A stretch of 64,000 nt of DNA from Kaistia adipata DSM 17808 (lineage in GTDB: Bacteria; Pseudomonadota; Alphaproteobacteria; Rhizobiales; Kaistiaceae), in contig NZ_KE383991.1 in assembly GCF_000423225.1 (NCBI RefSeq), positions 258,217 to 322,216 on the forward strand, given 5' to 3'. Under the pieces are notes generated by a model, which was not told the origin of the DNA, made no database searches, and was given only the letters and a program-made list of their open reading frames with translations. A program made the position numbers and the translations under genes. Positions 44,431-55,087 of the stretch are shown piece by piece (within the stretch, counting starts at the first letter, position 1; every line of letters begins with the position of its first letter).

Positions 44431-45044
44431 GCTCCGCCCTCCGCGAGCGCGCGCCGGGCGCGGTTGATCGTGGTCCAGAGCGCCAGCAGCGCCAGCAGGC
44501 CAATCGCCCAGTCGAGCCACGCGCCGCCCGGCACGCCGATGGCGATCCCGAAGGCGAGCAGCCCGATCGCGGCAGCGCGGTCGGACTTGCCCATCGGGCC
44601 GTCATAGCGCCTGCCGCCGCCGATCGTCTGGCCGAGCACGCCGACGAACTCGGTCAGGATCGCCGCGACGACGAAGAGAGCGATCGGCCAGCCATGCGCG
44701 CCGAACGGCGCCAGCGCCGGCACCAGCGCCAGATAGAGCGCGGCGTCGGAGACCACGTCGCCGACCTCGTTCAGGACCGCGCCGAGCCGGCTCTTCTGGT
44801 CATGCTCGCGGGCGATCATGCCGTCGATGGCGTTGAGCGCCATCCGCACGAACAGGACCAGCGGCAGCAGCAGCAGGCTGAGCCGGCAACCGGCCAGCCC
44901 CCACAGCGCCAGCCCGGTCGCGAGGCTCGCGACCATCGCGGCCGTCGTCACCTGGTTGGCGGTGACACCCTTGGTTACCAGGACGCTAACAAGCGGGCGC
45001 AGCAGGGCCTGGAAGCGGGGCTTCAGATCATAGACGGAAGGCAT
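44427..45044 (-). CDS. CDP-alcohol phosphatidyltransferase, YnbA-like
   Basis: A 205-residue membrane protein of the CDP-alcohol phosphatidyltransferase family, six helices. The signature reads NAIDGMIAR...GAVLNEVGDVVSD. In the consensus DxxDGxxAR...GxxxDxxxD the first and third Asp are both Asn here. As I recall, E. coli YnbA has the same two substitutions (NALDG, LNETGD), so this appears to be a subfamily trait and not a loss. The lipid product is unknown. First gene of the three-gene lipid operon. Confidence 0.75.
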   Translation of the reverse strand: MPSVYDLKPRFQALLRPLVSVLVTKGVTANQVTTAAMVASLATGLALWGLAGCRLSLLLLPLVLFVRMALNAIDGMIAREHDQKSRLGAVLNEVGDVVSDAALYLALVPALAPFGAHGWPIALFVVAAILTEFVGVLGQTIGGGRRYDGPMGKSDRAAAIGLLAFGIAIGVPGGAWLDWAIGLLALLALWTTINRARRALAEGGA

Positions 45045-45142
45045 GCAGCGGCCCGCGGCGGATCGAGGGAGGACGTCTGTCCGACACCCGGCCTAATGCG
45101 CCGGGCCGGCTGCCGACGCTATGACCCCGGACACAGGACCGC

Positions 45143-45727
45143 TCAGCCGGAGACGCTGAACGGCAGCTCGACCGGCGCCGAGCGCCCCGTCGCCTGGTCG
45201 GTGACCGTCAGATGCAACACATAATCGCCCGGCTTCAGCGCCGGCAGCTGGAAGCCGACCGTGATTTGGAACTCGCGATTCTTGTTGCGGCTGGTCTTCT
45301 CGAGCCGAGCCGGCGCCGCCGACTTGGTCAGGATCTGGCCACCGGCATTGCGGATCTCGACATCCGACGCGAAGGCGATCTTGTAGCCGCCATCGACTTC
45401 GGCCCAGCCGAAGCCCTGCGGCTCGACATAGACCTGCAGCATGCTGGAGGGCGCGAAGCGGGTGCCGGCATGGGCGACATAGTCGCCATAACCCTTGGCC
45501 TCGTCGACGAAACGCGCGTTCTTGAGGGTCAGCGGCGCGGTCTTCCAGAACGCTTCCAGCGCCCCATCGATGGCGACCTGGGCCTCGGCGGCCTTGCCGG
45601 CCTGCAGCAGCGCCTCGGCCTCGGCGGCCTTGTCGGCGGCCTCACCGGCCCAAGCTGCGCTGGAAACGGCGAACAGCAACGCACCCGCCATCGCAATCCC
45701 GGAAATCCGGGACGCACCGTCCTTCAT
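45143..45727 (-). CDS. Secreted protein of unknown function
   Basis: A 194-residue protein with a signal peptide (about 1-27, SSAAWA cleavage) then a short Ala-rich helical stretch (EAADKAAEAEALLQAGKAAE) and a C-terminal beta-rich domain (MLQVYVEPQGFGWAEVDGGY, REFQITVGFQLPALKPGDY, LHLTVTDQATG). The latter has the look of a small Ig-like or lipid-binding sandwich. I do not recognise the family. It lies 98 bp after the YnbA-like gene's upstream end and 121 bp downstream of the NtrC-like regulator. Confidence 0.65.
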   Translation of the reverse strand: MKDGASRISGIAMAGALLFAVSSAAWAGEAADKAAEAEALLQAGKAAEAQVAIDGALEAFWKTAPLTLKNARFVDEAKGYGDYVAHAGTRFAPSSMLQVYVEPQGFGWAEVDGGYKIAFASDVEIRNAGGQILTKSAAPARLEKTSRNKNREFQITVGFQLPALKPGDYVLHLTVTDQATGRSAPVELPFSVSG

Positions 45728-45848
45728 GACTATCCCCTCGTCTCGGACGCAGAACGCCCGCGCCACCCCGTTTGGCGGGAACATGCCGTTCCGCCGCGCC
45801 ATGCGCAAGCATTTCGACGAATAAGGATTAATTCGCCCCGCCAACGGC

Positions 45849-47276
<1,428 letters not shown>

Positions 47277-47391
47277 GTCCGGAAGACCCCTCTTCCGTCA
47301 CGGCCACCCGCCGCGACATCCGGACAATCTCAGAACAGGGTAAACAAAGCGTTCAGAAACGCACCGCATCCACCCAAGATCATTGCGCTAT

Positions 47392-49158
47392 TCAGTCCTG
47401 GAGGCCGGCCGCGCGGCCCGCCGCCACCAGCTGCTCGATCAACGCAGGGTTGGGAAGGAACCGACGCAGCACCTTGGCCGGATCGGCGACCAGCTCGGGA
47501 ACATGGGCCTGGATGTCGGCAAGCGCCGCCTGGCGCGCCTGCGGCGAGCCGTCCGCCCCTCCGGCAATCAGCCCGAGCAACGCGGCCAGTGGATGATCCG
47601 GGAGGTTGACCCGCTTGATCAGGGTGCGCATGACGGCGTCGTTGCGGACCTGGAAGGCGGCCAGCGCCAAGTAGAGATCATACCAGGGCGGATAGGCGGC
47701 GTTGTGGGCGGCCGCGTCCTCGATCAGCCGGGCCCCCTGCTGATACTGCCCGGTCACGATCAGGATCATGCCCTGCAAGGCGCGCACGTCGGTATCGAGC
47801 GGGTTCAGCGTCATCGCCCGCTTTCCGGTCTCGATGGCGCGCTCCACCTGTCCGGTGGCGAAGTAGCTCATCTGCAGGGCCTGCTGCGCCCGGGCGCTGG
47901 TCGGCGCGAGCTGCACCGCCATGGCGGACGCCCTGGCCGCCTTCGCGACGGCGGGGCTGTCCGGGCTCACGCCGAAGGCGAGACCATCCTCGTCGAGATA
48001 GGTGAATGTCAGCATCGCGTAGCCGAGCGCGTAGGAAGGATAGCGCCGCGTCAAGGCTTCCAGGCAGTCTCGGATCTCCGTCTGCGACGCCGCCTCGAAA
48101 TCCCGCCAATAATCGAAAGAGCGAATAAGGCACGAATAGCCGTCGTCGGGACTGTCGCTACTGGCGAGACGATCCGACAGGACCACGCCATAGGGCTGGG
48201 CGATCGCCACGGCGACATCCCCGACCAGTTCGTCGATGGCGAGCGAAGGCTGGATCGGATTGCGCGGCACGGCCTGCTTGGACGACCATACCACCCGGCC
48301 GGTCTGGCGATCCGTCAGCAAGATAGCGGCGCTGATCTCCGCGGGCGTCGCGGACAGCGTGCCGCTCACCACGTAATCGGCATCGCCGTCCAGTCGGGTC
48401 ACGACCGTCAGCTCGTCGAAGCGGGCGAGCGCGGTCGCCATCTTCGCGGCGAGTTGGCTTCCCGAGACGCCGATCGCGAGTTCATTGGCAACCGCGAAGG
48501 GCGCGACGTAGATCCGCGGCGCCAGCGGCTTCACCGCCGGCAGGTCGGTCGACGTGACGCTGGCAGCGCTGTGCGGACGGACAACCGCCGTCCCGCGCCC
48601 ATCCGACTGCCGCAGAGCGAACAGGCCAGCCGCAGCCAGAAGAACCAGCGCGGCCAGCCCCGCCACGGCCCATGTCCGCCAATGGCTGGCTCCGCCGGCT
48701 CGTCCAGGCGCCGGAGCTTCTGGGGAGGCCGATCCGCCGCCGTCCTCGACCGCCTGGTCCTCCGGCGACGGCGCCTCCGTGGCCAGCTCGCTGTACTCGA
48801 AGCGCGGGACATAGGACCCACGCGGGATCGTCAACCTCCAGCGCGCGTCGCCCCCTTCCCCCTGATAATAGGTTTCGAGCGCCCGGCGCAGCCTTCCCGC
48901 CTCCACCCGCACGATCGGGTCGACCGACGGGTCGAAGGATTCCGGCCTTCCCAACGCCTCGGTGGCGATGCTGTAGGCCTTGATGCGGTCGCCCTCTCCG
49001 GCGAGCGTCTTCTCGACGATGTAGGCGAGGAACAGGCTGAGCTGGCGCGACGACGAGAAGGCCTGGGACGCCTGGATCGACGCCAGCGCCGTCCGGATCT
49101 CTTCCTCCGTCGGCTGCAAAGGCAGCGCCACGGCCGGGGTCACGATCTCGCGGCTCAT
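47392..49158 (-). CDS. CadC-like membrane protein with TolB-like and TPR regions, copy 2
   Basis: A 588-residue protein. Residues 20-120 form a predicted winged-helix-like domain (AYSIATEALGRPESFDPSVD, IVRVEAGRLRRALETYY, RLTIPRGSYVPRF). A single helix spans 162-182, followed by a FlgO/TolB-like alpha/beta domain (IYVAPFAVANELA, DADYVVSGTL, GRVVWSSK) and a TPR-like helical C-terminus (ARAQQALQMSYFATGQVERA, NPLDTDVRALQGMI). This resembles a cytoplasmic DNA-binding, membrane and periplasmic sensor arrangement. Role and ligand unknown. Its ATG overlaps the stop of the upstream paralogue by 4 bp. Confidence 0.7.
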   Translation of the reverse strand: MSREIVTPAVALPLQPTEEEIRTALASIQASQAFSSSRQLSLFLAYIVEKTLAGEGDRIKAYSIATEALGRPESFDPSVDPIVRVEAGRLRRALETYYQGEGGDARWRLTIPRGSYVPRFEYSELATEAPSPEDQAVEDGGGSASPEAPAPGRAGGASHWRTWAVAGLAALVLLAAAGLFALRQSDGRGTAVVRPHSAASVTSTDLPAVKPLAPRIYVAPFAVANELAIGVSGSQLAAKMATALARFDELTVVTRLDGDADYVVSGTLSATPAEISAAILLTDRQTGRVVWSSKQAVPRNPIQPSLAIDELVGDVAVAIAQPYGVVLSDRLASSDSPDDGYSCLIRSFDYWRDFEAASQTEIRDCLEALTRRYPSYALGYAMLTFTYLDEDGLAFGVSPDSPAVAKAARASAMAVQLAPTSARAQQALQMSYFATGQVERAIETGKRAMTLNPLDTDVRALQGMILIVTGQYQQGARLIEDAAAHNAAYPPWYDLYLALAAFQVRNDAVMRTLIKRVNLPDHPLAALLGLIAGGADGSPQARQAALADIQAHVPELVADPAKVLRRFLPNPALIEQLVAAGRAAGLQD

Positions 49159-50936
49159 CGCTTCACCGTCTGGCCGCCGACGCCCGCAGCCCGCAGCGCC
49201 GTCTCCATTCGCTGGGAGAAGGGCGAAGCCGGGAATTGCTGCCGCAGGGCCGCCGCCAAGTCCTCGGCGAAGAGCGGCATCGCCTGGTAGAGCCGGCGCC
49301 AGGCCTCATCCCGCGCCTCGGTCTGGCCGAGCAGATCCTCGGCGAGGATCCGGGCGATCAGGCCGAACGGCTGGAGCGGCACATTGGCCGCCACCGCGCC
49401 GCGCATCGGATTGGGCTCGGTTCCAAGGCCGAAATGCGCGAGATATTCCAGCGCGTCATAGATCGAGGCGTGGGCTGGATCGATCCGCCGCGCGATCGCC
49501 GACTGGGCCAGAGCCTGGTCGAAATAGCCGGAGACCAGCAGGGCCAGCACATATTGCGAGCGTGCCAGGGGATCGAGCGGATTGGCGCTGATGGCGCGCA
49601 GGCCCATGTTGCGCGCGACTTCCAGGTCGCCCTTGCCGAGCGCCACCGCCGCGGTCGCTGTCATGGCGCGGACATTGGCCGGCTCCAGCTGCAAGGCCCG
49701 GCGGGCCAATCCATCCGCCTCCGCCAACGCGGCGAGCGCAGCCTTGTGGTCCGGATCAAGCCGGAATGCCTCGATGAAGAGAAGCGCGCGCGATGCCACC
49801 GCGTTCGCGAAGGTCGGATAGCGCTCGATCATCGCCCGCAGGCAGGCATCGAGACGCCGCCATTGGCCGTCATTGAAGCGATAATGCTGCAGTTGCGCGC
49901 CGATCATGCAGTCATAATCGGCAAGCAGCCCGTGCGCGGCCTCGTCGCGCGCCAGATGCTGCGCGATGGCGCCGAACTGGGGAGCGACCGCCGTCGTCGC
50001 AATGGCCACCAGGCGATCAACGCCGCCCCCCGCCGCGTGGTCCTCGGGCGTCAGGACGACGTCGGCGCTCCAGATCACCTCCGCGGTGTCCGTCGCGGAG
50101 AGACGCATCGCGACATTGATCCTCGCGCCGGCCTGGGTGATCTCGCCGTCGAGCCGGAAATCGGCCGGCTCGGCTCCCCGCGAGAGGACGCGCAACTCCG
50201 GAAAGCGGGCCAGCGCCACGGTCAGCGTCGCAACGAGCTCGCGGCCTCGCTCCGCCACGTCGCCCGGCGCATGGATGGCAAAGGGCATGACCTCGATGCT
50301 CGGCAGATTGGGCGCGTCCGCCATCCTGGAAGCGACCGGCGCGTCTCCGGCCGCCGCGACGGGCGGCGACGGCTCGTCCGGGCCGCCCAAGCGGGTCGAC
50401 GTGCCGATCCAGGCGATCGCGATCGATACGAGCGCCAACGCCAGGATGACGAGCGCGAACCGGCCGCGCCAAGGCGCGCCGCGGCCCGCCGACGGCGCGC
50501 GGCCAGCAGGCGTGGCCGCATCCGCCGGCGCGCCGGCCCCGGCGTCGGAAGCGGGAGCGGCGGCGCGCTCGAAACGGGGCACATAGGACCCGCGTCCCAT
50601 CACCAGACGGATCGCGTCCTCGGCGCCATTGCCGGCATAGTAGGCGCCCAGCGTCCGACGCAGGCGATTGGCTTCGACCCGCACGATCGGGTCCCGCTGG
50701 GAGTCGAACCCGACCGGGCGCCCCAGGACGGCCGATCCGATATTCTGCCCCTTGAGAAGATGGTCGTCGCCGGCGAGATGGGTCTGGACCACATAGGTCA
50801 GGAACGCGCTCAATTGCGGCGATGCCACGAACTCCGGGCTCGCGAGAACCTTGCTCAGCGCGGCGCGAACGTCGGCGGGCGGGATCTCCGAATCAGCAAG
50901 GGAACGCGGCACGACGGTCGCAGACGGGTCGCTCAA
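49155..50936 (-). CDS. CadC-like membrane protein with TolB-like and TPR regions, copy 1
   Basis: A 593-residue paralogue of the following gene with the same order: N-terminal winged-helix-like domain (about 22-122, IVRVEANRLRRTLGAYYAG, LVMGRGSYVPRF), one helix at 159-178, a TolB-like domain (IEVMPFAIHAP, DFRLDGEITQAG, AEVIWSADV) and TPR-like repeats. I choose the TTG at 50936 because GGGGA lies six bases upstream and the resulting N-terminus matches the paralogue in length; the frame remains open upstream without any conserved sequence. The pair is translationally coupled. Confidence 0.7.
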   Translation of the reverse strand: MSDPSATVVPRSLADSEIPPADVRAALSKVLASPEFVASPQLSAFLTYVVQTHLAGDDHLLKGQNIGSAVLGRPVGFDSQRDPIVRVEANRLRRTLGAYYAGNGAEDAIRLVMGRGSYVPRFERAAAPASDAGAGAPADAATPAGRAPSAGRGAPWRGRFALVILALALVSIAIAWIGTSTRLGGPDEPSPPVAAAGDAPVASRMADAPNLPSIEVMPFAIHAPGDVAERGRELVATLTVALARFPELRVLSRGAEPADFRLDGEITQAGARINVAMRLSATDTAEVIWSADVVLTPEDHAAGGGVDRLVAIATTAVAPQFGAIAQHLARDEAAHGLLADYDCMIGAQLQHYRFNDGQWRRLDACLRAMIERYPTFANAVASRALLFIEAFRLDPDHKAALAALAEADGLARRALQLEPANVRAMTATAAVALGKGDLEVARNMGLRAISANPLDPLARSQYVLALLVSGYFDQALAQSAIARRIDPAHASIYDALEYLAHFGLGTEPNPMRGAVAANVPLQPFGLIARILAEDLLGQTEARDEAWRRLYQAMPLFAEDLAAALRQQFPASPFSQRMETALRAAGVGGQTVKR

Positions 50937-51384
50937 CGCAAATCCCCGTCGAGCGCGGCCAGCGGCCAGGCGATGGCATGAGGCAGGTTCTCTCGCCTCC
51001 ACGCTTTCCGGCCGGCCGCATCCTCGTCCATGACTGCCTTCTCCGTCCGGAGGACGTTTCCCGCTTCCTGTCGGCAAATCCCGTTCGATGCCGTGGAAGC
51101 TGCAAGGCGCCCAAGCACCTCAACCGAGCATTGCAAGAACGAAGGAATCAACCGAGACATCAACAAAATCATAAGCTTGGGTATCACGGCCCACGGCGGC
51201 CCCGCACCGGCAAATCGGAGCGGCACTGCGTTTTCAACCGCTCCTTCCGTTACGCCAACCGGAAGTGCCCTCATGTCGATACCCGGACCGCCGAAAGCCA
51301 TGGCGCAGTTTGACGCAGCGGCACCACGGCACGCGCGGCGGGCCGAGCTTGACCCTCGCGGGCGGAAGCAATACGCCCGGTCGC
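50937..51384. other. Spacer between divergent genes
   Basis: A 448-bp gap between the CadC-like pair and the HAD gene. I see no gene, terminator or clear palindrome. A somewhat AT-rich stretch at 51130-51185 is the likeliest place for promoters. Confidence 0.5.
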
Positions 51385-52257
51385 ATGACCAACACGACCT
51401 CGCCTCTCCCAGTCGCCGGACTGTCGGACCTCGCCGCCCAGTATCCCGTCGTTCTCAGCGACGTCTGGGGTGTCATCCACAATGGCGTCCGCGCCTTCGC
51501 GCCCGCCTGTGAGGCGTTGCGGCGCTACCGCGCCCAGGGCGGCATCGTGGTGCTGATCACCAACGCGCCGCGCACCCACCAGCATATCATCGATCAGATG
51601 ACGGGTCTCGGCGTCGGGCGCGACTGCTATGACGGCATCGTCACCTCCGGCGACGTCACGCGCGGCCTGCTCGAGGCGCGCGGCGCGGCCAAGACCTTCC
51701 ATGTCGGCAACGAGCGCGAGAAGTCGCTCTATGACGGGTTGCCGCTGCAGCTCGTGGGCGAGGACGAGGCCGAGCTGATTTCCTGCACGGGTCTGTTCGA
51801 CGACAGCGTCGAGACGCCGGACGACTACGCCGGCCGGTTCGAGGCCTGGCGCAAGCGCGACCTGCCGATGATCTGCGCCAACCCCGACATCGTCGTGGAG
51901 CGCGGCGACCGCTTCGTCTGGTGCGCGGGGTCGCTGGCGCAGCGCTACACCGCGCTCGGCGGCACGAGCGCCGTCGCCGGCAAGCCCAACCCGCCGATCT
52001 ACGAAGCGGCGCTGCGGAAGGTGGCCGAACTCAACGGCGGCGCCGTATCGCGCGAAAAGGTGCTCGCAATCGGCGACGGGGCGCCGACGGACCTGCGCGG
52101 CGCCTGCCAGGAGGCGATCGACGTCCTGTTCGTCACCGGCGGCATCCATTCGGCCAGCTTCGGCCCGGAGGAAAGCCCCGAAAAGGACGCGGTGCATCGC
52201 TTCCTCGTCGAGAACGAGCTCGGGGTCCGGGCCTATATCCCGCACCTCGCCTGGTAG
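51385..52257 (+). CDS. HAD-superfamily phosphatase (TIGR01459 type)
   Basis: A 290-residue class II HAD hydrolase related to NagD. The nucleophile motif is VVLSDVWGVIHNG, with VLITNAPR for motif II and VLAIGDGAPTDLRGA for motif IV. The residue two after the nucleophile is Trp rather than the usual Asp, as in the TIGR01459 group. The substrate is unknown. The ATG at 51385 matches the family start. It precedes ribF, as in many rhizobia. Confidence 0.82.
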   Translation: MTNTTSPLPVAGLSDLAAQYPVVLSDVWGVIHNGVRAFAPACEALRRYRAQGGIVVLITNAPRTHQHIIDQMTGLGVGRDCYDGIVTSGDVTRGLLEARGAAKTFHVGNEREKSLYDGLPLQLVGEDEAELISCTGLFDDSVETPDDYAGRFEAWRKRDLPMICANPDIVVERGDRFVWCAGSLAQRYTALGGTSAVAGKPNPPIYEAALRKVAELNGGAVSREKVLAIGDGAPTDLRGACQEAIDVLFVTGGIHSASFGPEESPEKDAVHRFLVENELGVRAYIPHLAW

Positions 52258-52378
52258 ACCGGCCGGGGTGCGGCGCCGCCGCCCAGCTCCCGAAACACGT
52301 CTTGACCATGTCGAGGCGAACCGTCAGTTTCCGGCCGCAGCCGCCGCGACCACACGGGCCGGCTGAACGGGAGCCATC

Positions 52379-53416
52379 ATGACCAGCGCCACCGCGCATC
52401 TGCCCCCCGCGCGCATCCTGCCACTCGACGCCATCCCGGCGGAGTTCCGCGGCGGCGCGGTGGCGATCGGCAATTTCGACGGCGTGCATCGCGGCCATCA
52501 GGCGCTGCTGGAGGCCGCGCGCAGCGAGGCTAGCGCGCGCCAGGCTCCGGCACTGCTTCTGACGTTCGAACCCCACCCGCGCAGCTTCTTCCGGCCGGAC
52601 GAACCGACGTTCCGGTTGACGAGCGTCGAGGCCAAGGCGCGCCTTGCGGCCGCGTTCGGGCTCGACGGTATCGTCGTCGCGCCCTTCGACCATGACTTTT
52701 CGCAGACGTCGGCGGCCGAATTCGTCGAGCGCATTCTGATCGGCCAGCTCGGCATCGCCGCGGCGATCATCGGCCATGACTTCCAGTTCGGCCACGACCG
52801 GCTCGGCTCCCCCGCCTTCCTGGCTCATGAAGGAACCCTGCGGGGCTTCGCGCTGTCGGTGCTCGGCGCCGTGATCGACGATCAGGGCAGCGCCTTTTCG
52901 TCGAGCCGCGTACGGCGACACCTGCATGAAGGCGAGATCGAGGCCGCGAATGCCGAGCTCGGCTATCGCTGGTTCGTCATGGGCGTCGTCCAGCATGGCG
53001 ACAAGCGCGGGCGCGAACTCGGCTACCCGACCGCGAATGTCCGCCTGCCCGCCGATTGCGGCCTGGCGCTCGGCATCTATGCGGTGACGCTGACGCGCGC
53101 CGACGGCACCACGCGGGACGGCGTCGCTTCCTACGGCCGCCGCCCCACCTTCGACAATGGCGCGGTGCTGCTGGAAGTGCATGTGTTCGATTTCGACGAG
53201 ACGCTCTATGACGAGACCGTCGCCATCACCTTCCATCGCTTCCTGCGCGGCGAGGAGCGCTTCGACACGATCGACGCGCTGATCGCGCAGATGGATCGCG
53301 ATTCCGAAGTCGCGCGCCGGATCCTGGCCGAGGCCGGGCCCGGCACGTCGCTCGACCAGCGCCTCGCGCTGATCGCGCCCACCGCTCCGGTTGCTCCCCC
53401 GCCGGGCATCCGCTAG
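52379..53416 (+). CDS. ribF: Bifunctional riboflavin kinase/FAD synthetase
   Basis: A 345-residue enzyme making FMN and then FAD. The N-terminal nucleotidyltransferase has GNFDGVHRGHQALL and the later SSSRVRRHLHEGEIEAAN. The C-terminal kinase domain has GRELGYPTANVRLP and YGRRPTFDNG with LLEVHVFDFDETLYDETV. No FMN riboswitch is present in the 121-bp gap upstream. The C-terminus has about 25 extra residues that are Pro/Ala-rich. Confidence 0.95.
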   Translation: MTSATAHLPPARILPLDAIPAEFRGGAVAIGNFDGVHRGHQALLEAARSEASARQAPALLLTFEPHPRSFFRPDEPTFRLTSVEAKARLAAAFGLDGIVVAPFDHDFSQTSAAEFVERILIGQLGIAAAIIGHDFQFGHDRLGSPAFLAHEGTLRGFALSVLGAVIDDQGSAFSSSRVRRHLHEGEIEAANAELGYRWFVMGVVQHGDKRGRELGYPTANVRLPADCGLALGIYAVTLTRADGTTRDGVASYGRRPTFDNGAVLLEVHVFDFDETLYDETVAITFHRFLRGEERFDTIDALIAQMDRDSEVARRILAEAGPGTSLDQRLALIAPTAPVAPPPGIR

Positions 53417-53519
53417 AAGGACGCGAAAGACCGTGCCGGAATTTTGCCTGCTTTTCTGCCTTTACCAAGACAGACTAAGGTGTGCCGATTCGAGCGCGCC
53501 CCAGGAGTGACCGATCGAC

Positions 53520-54125
53520 ATGCCTGCATCGACTGTTCAGCGTTTCATGCTTCTGCCTGTTGGCGCCCTGCTGGCGACGGCCCTCGCAGGCTGTTCGGAG
53601 ACCACCTACGGCACCGGCGTGTCGCCGGAAAAGCAGACGCTGACGGACGTGATGAGCATCGCCAGCCTCGGCTCCGACGATCGTCCGCCGATCGACTACA
53701 AGCCGCGCGGCGGCATTGTCGTCCCGCCGAACAAGAGCCTGCCGCCCCCGGTCGAGACCGCCTCGGCCGCCGGCGGCACGATGAACTGGCCCAACGATCC
53801 CGACGTCGCCAAGCGCAAGAAGCGCGAGAACGACGCCGTCGCGCCGAACAGCGAAGGCGCCCCCAACCTCAAGCTGGCGCCGGGCCAGACCTCGTTCAGC
53901 CGTCGCCAGGAAGAATATGACGAGGCGCGTCGCGCCGAGGGCAAGAAGGCCTGGCAGAACATGCGCAGCAGCCGCGGCGGCTCCTTCGACGCCAACGGCA
54001 ACCCGACCCGCAAATACCTGACCGAGCCGCCGGTCACCTATCGCGAGGGCGATCCGAACGCGCCGGTAGTCGAGCCGCCGAAAACGAAGAAGAAGTTCGA
54101 CGTCAGCAAGCTCTGGCCGTTCTAG
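53520..54125 (+). CDS. Putative lipoprotein
   Basis: A 201-residue protein with a lipoprotein signal peptide; the lipobox LAGC places the lipidated Cys at residue 25. The mature protein is short on hydrophobic residues and rich in Pro, Lys and Glu with a conserved-looking C-terminus KKFDVSKLWPF. I do not recognise a characterised family. A strong terminator follows at 54143-54167. Confidence 0.72.
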   Translation: MPASTVQRFMLLPVGALLATALAGCSETTYGTGVSPEKQTLTDVMSIASLGSDDRPPIDYKPRGGIVVPPNKSLPPPVETASAAGGTMNWPNDPDVAKRKKRENDAVAPNSEGAPNLKLAPGQTSFSRRQEEYDEARRAEGKKAWQNMRSSRGGSFDANGNPTRKYLTEPPVTYREGDPNAPVVEPPKTKKKFDVSKLWPF

Positions 54126-54142
54126 AAGCGGACCATCCCATC

Positions 54143-54167
54143 AACGGGCGCCTCGGGCGCCCGTTTT
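54143..54167. terminator. Intrinsic terminator
   Basis: 10-bp stem AACGGGCGCC / GGCGCCCGTT with loop TCG, followed by TTG/TATTTG; it separates the convergent lipoprotein and L,D-transpeptidase genes. Confidence 0.75.
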
Positions 54168-54177
54168 GTATTTGGCC

Positions 54178-54891
54178 CTAGCGCACGACGACGCGGGCGC
54201 CGACGTCGACCCGCTCGTAGAGATCGACGACATCCTCGTTGCGCATCCGGAAGCAGCCCGACGAGACGGCCTTGCCGATCGTCCAGGGCTCGTTCGAGCC
54301 ATGGATGCGATAGAGCGTCGAGCCGAGATAAAGAGCCCGCGCGCCGAGCGGATTGTCGGGGCCGCCCTCCATGCGCACCGGCAGGCCGGGCCGGCGCTTG
54401 CGCATCTCCGCCGGCGGCACCCAGCTCGGCCACTCCGCCTTGCGCGTCACCTTGTGCGTGCCGACCCAGTCGAACCCCGCCTTGCCGACGCCGACGCCGT
54501 AGCGGCGGGCGCTGCCATCCGGCTCGACCAGATAGAGATAGCGCGACGCCGTATCGATCACGATCGTGCCCGGAGCCTCGGAGCTGTCATAGGAAACGAC
54601 GGTCGGCAGGAAGGCCGGATCGAACTCGCGACGGGCCGGCTTGCGCGACTTGGGCGTCGCTGGTCGCGCCGTCAGGTGCGCCGACTCCACGGCCGGACGC
54701 ATGCGCTGCACCCGCTTTTCGCCGCCGCGTTGCCGATAGCGCGGCATCTCCCGATAGTCGGGCTCCTCGACCAGGACGGGCGCGCGCGGCGCGTAGCGGT
54801 CATCCGCCCGGGCGGCCACCGTCCCGCCGGATATCGCAATGCCGGTCAGGGCGAGGACGGACAGAACGATCGATCGCAACAGGCTTGGCAT
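54178..54891 (-). CDS. L,D-transpeptidase (YkuD domain)
   Basis: A 237-residue secreted enzyme with a signal peptide (SLLRSIVLSVLALTGIAISG) and a C-terminal YkuD domain (about 105-237) whose catalytic core is IHGSNEPWTIGKAVSSGCFR. Such enzymes form 3-3 cross-links in peptidoglycan or attach outer-membrane proteins to it, both important in Hyphomicrobiales. It is closely related to the second enzyme at 62420. The ATG at 54891 is chosen since it starts the signal peptide. Confidence 0.88.
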   Translation of the reverse strand: MPSLLRSIVLSVLALTGIAISGGTVAARADDRYAPRAPVLVEEPDYREMPRYRQRGGEKRVQRMRPAVESAHLTARPATPKSRKPARREFDPAFLPTVVSYDSSEAPGTIVIDTASRYLYLVEPDGSARRYGVGVGKAGFDWVGTHKVTRKAEWPSWVPPAEMRKRRPGLPVRMEGGPDNPLGARALYLGSTLYRIHGSNEPWTIGKAVSSGCFRMRNEDVVDLYERVDVGARVVVR

Positions 54892-55087
54892 GGAACTTCC
54901 CGCATTGGCGGCCCGAAAGGCGCATGCCAGCCTGCGCCGCATCGGCCAAGCAAACGTAAACCGCCGGGCAATGTCGACGGCCATGGTGAACAAAAGCTTA
55001 GGGACATGCGGGTACGCGCTTGCCGCGCGATGGCGAAGAACGCTAGAACGATGAAGAACAAAAAGTGAACCGATAGAGGTGCCGATC

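Noticed and set aside
52258..52378. FMN riboswitch ahead of ribF
   Set aside because: The conserved RFN-element sequence and multi-helix layout are not present in the 121-bp gap.
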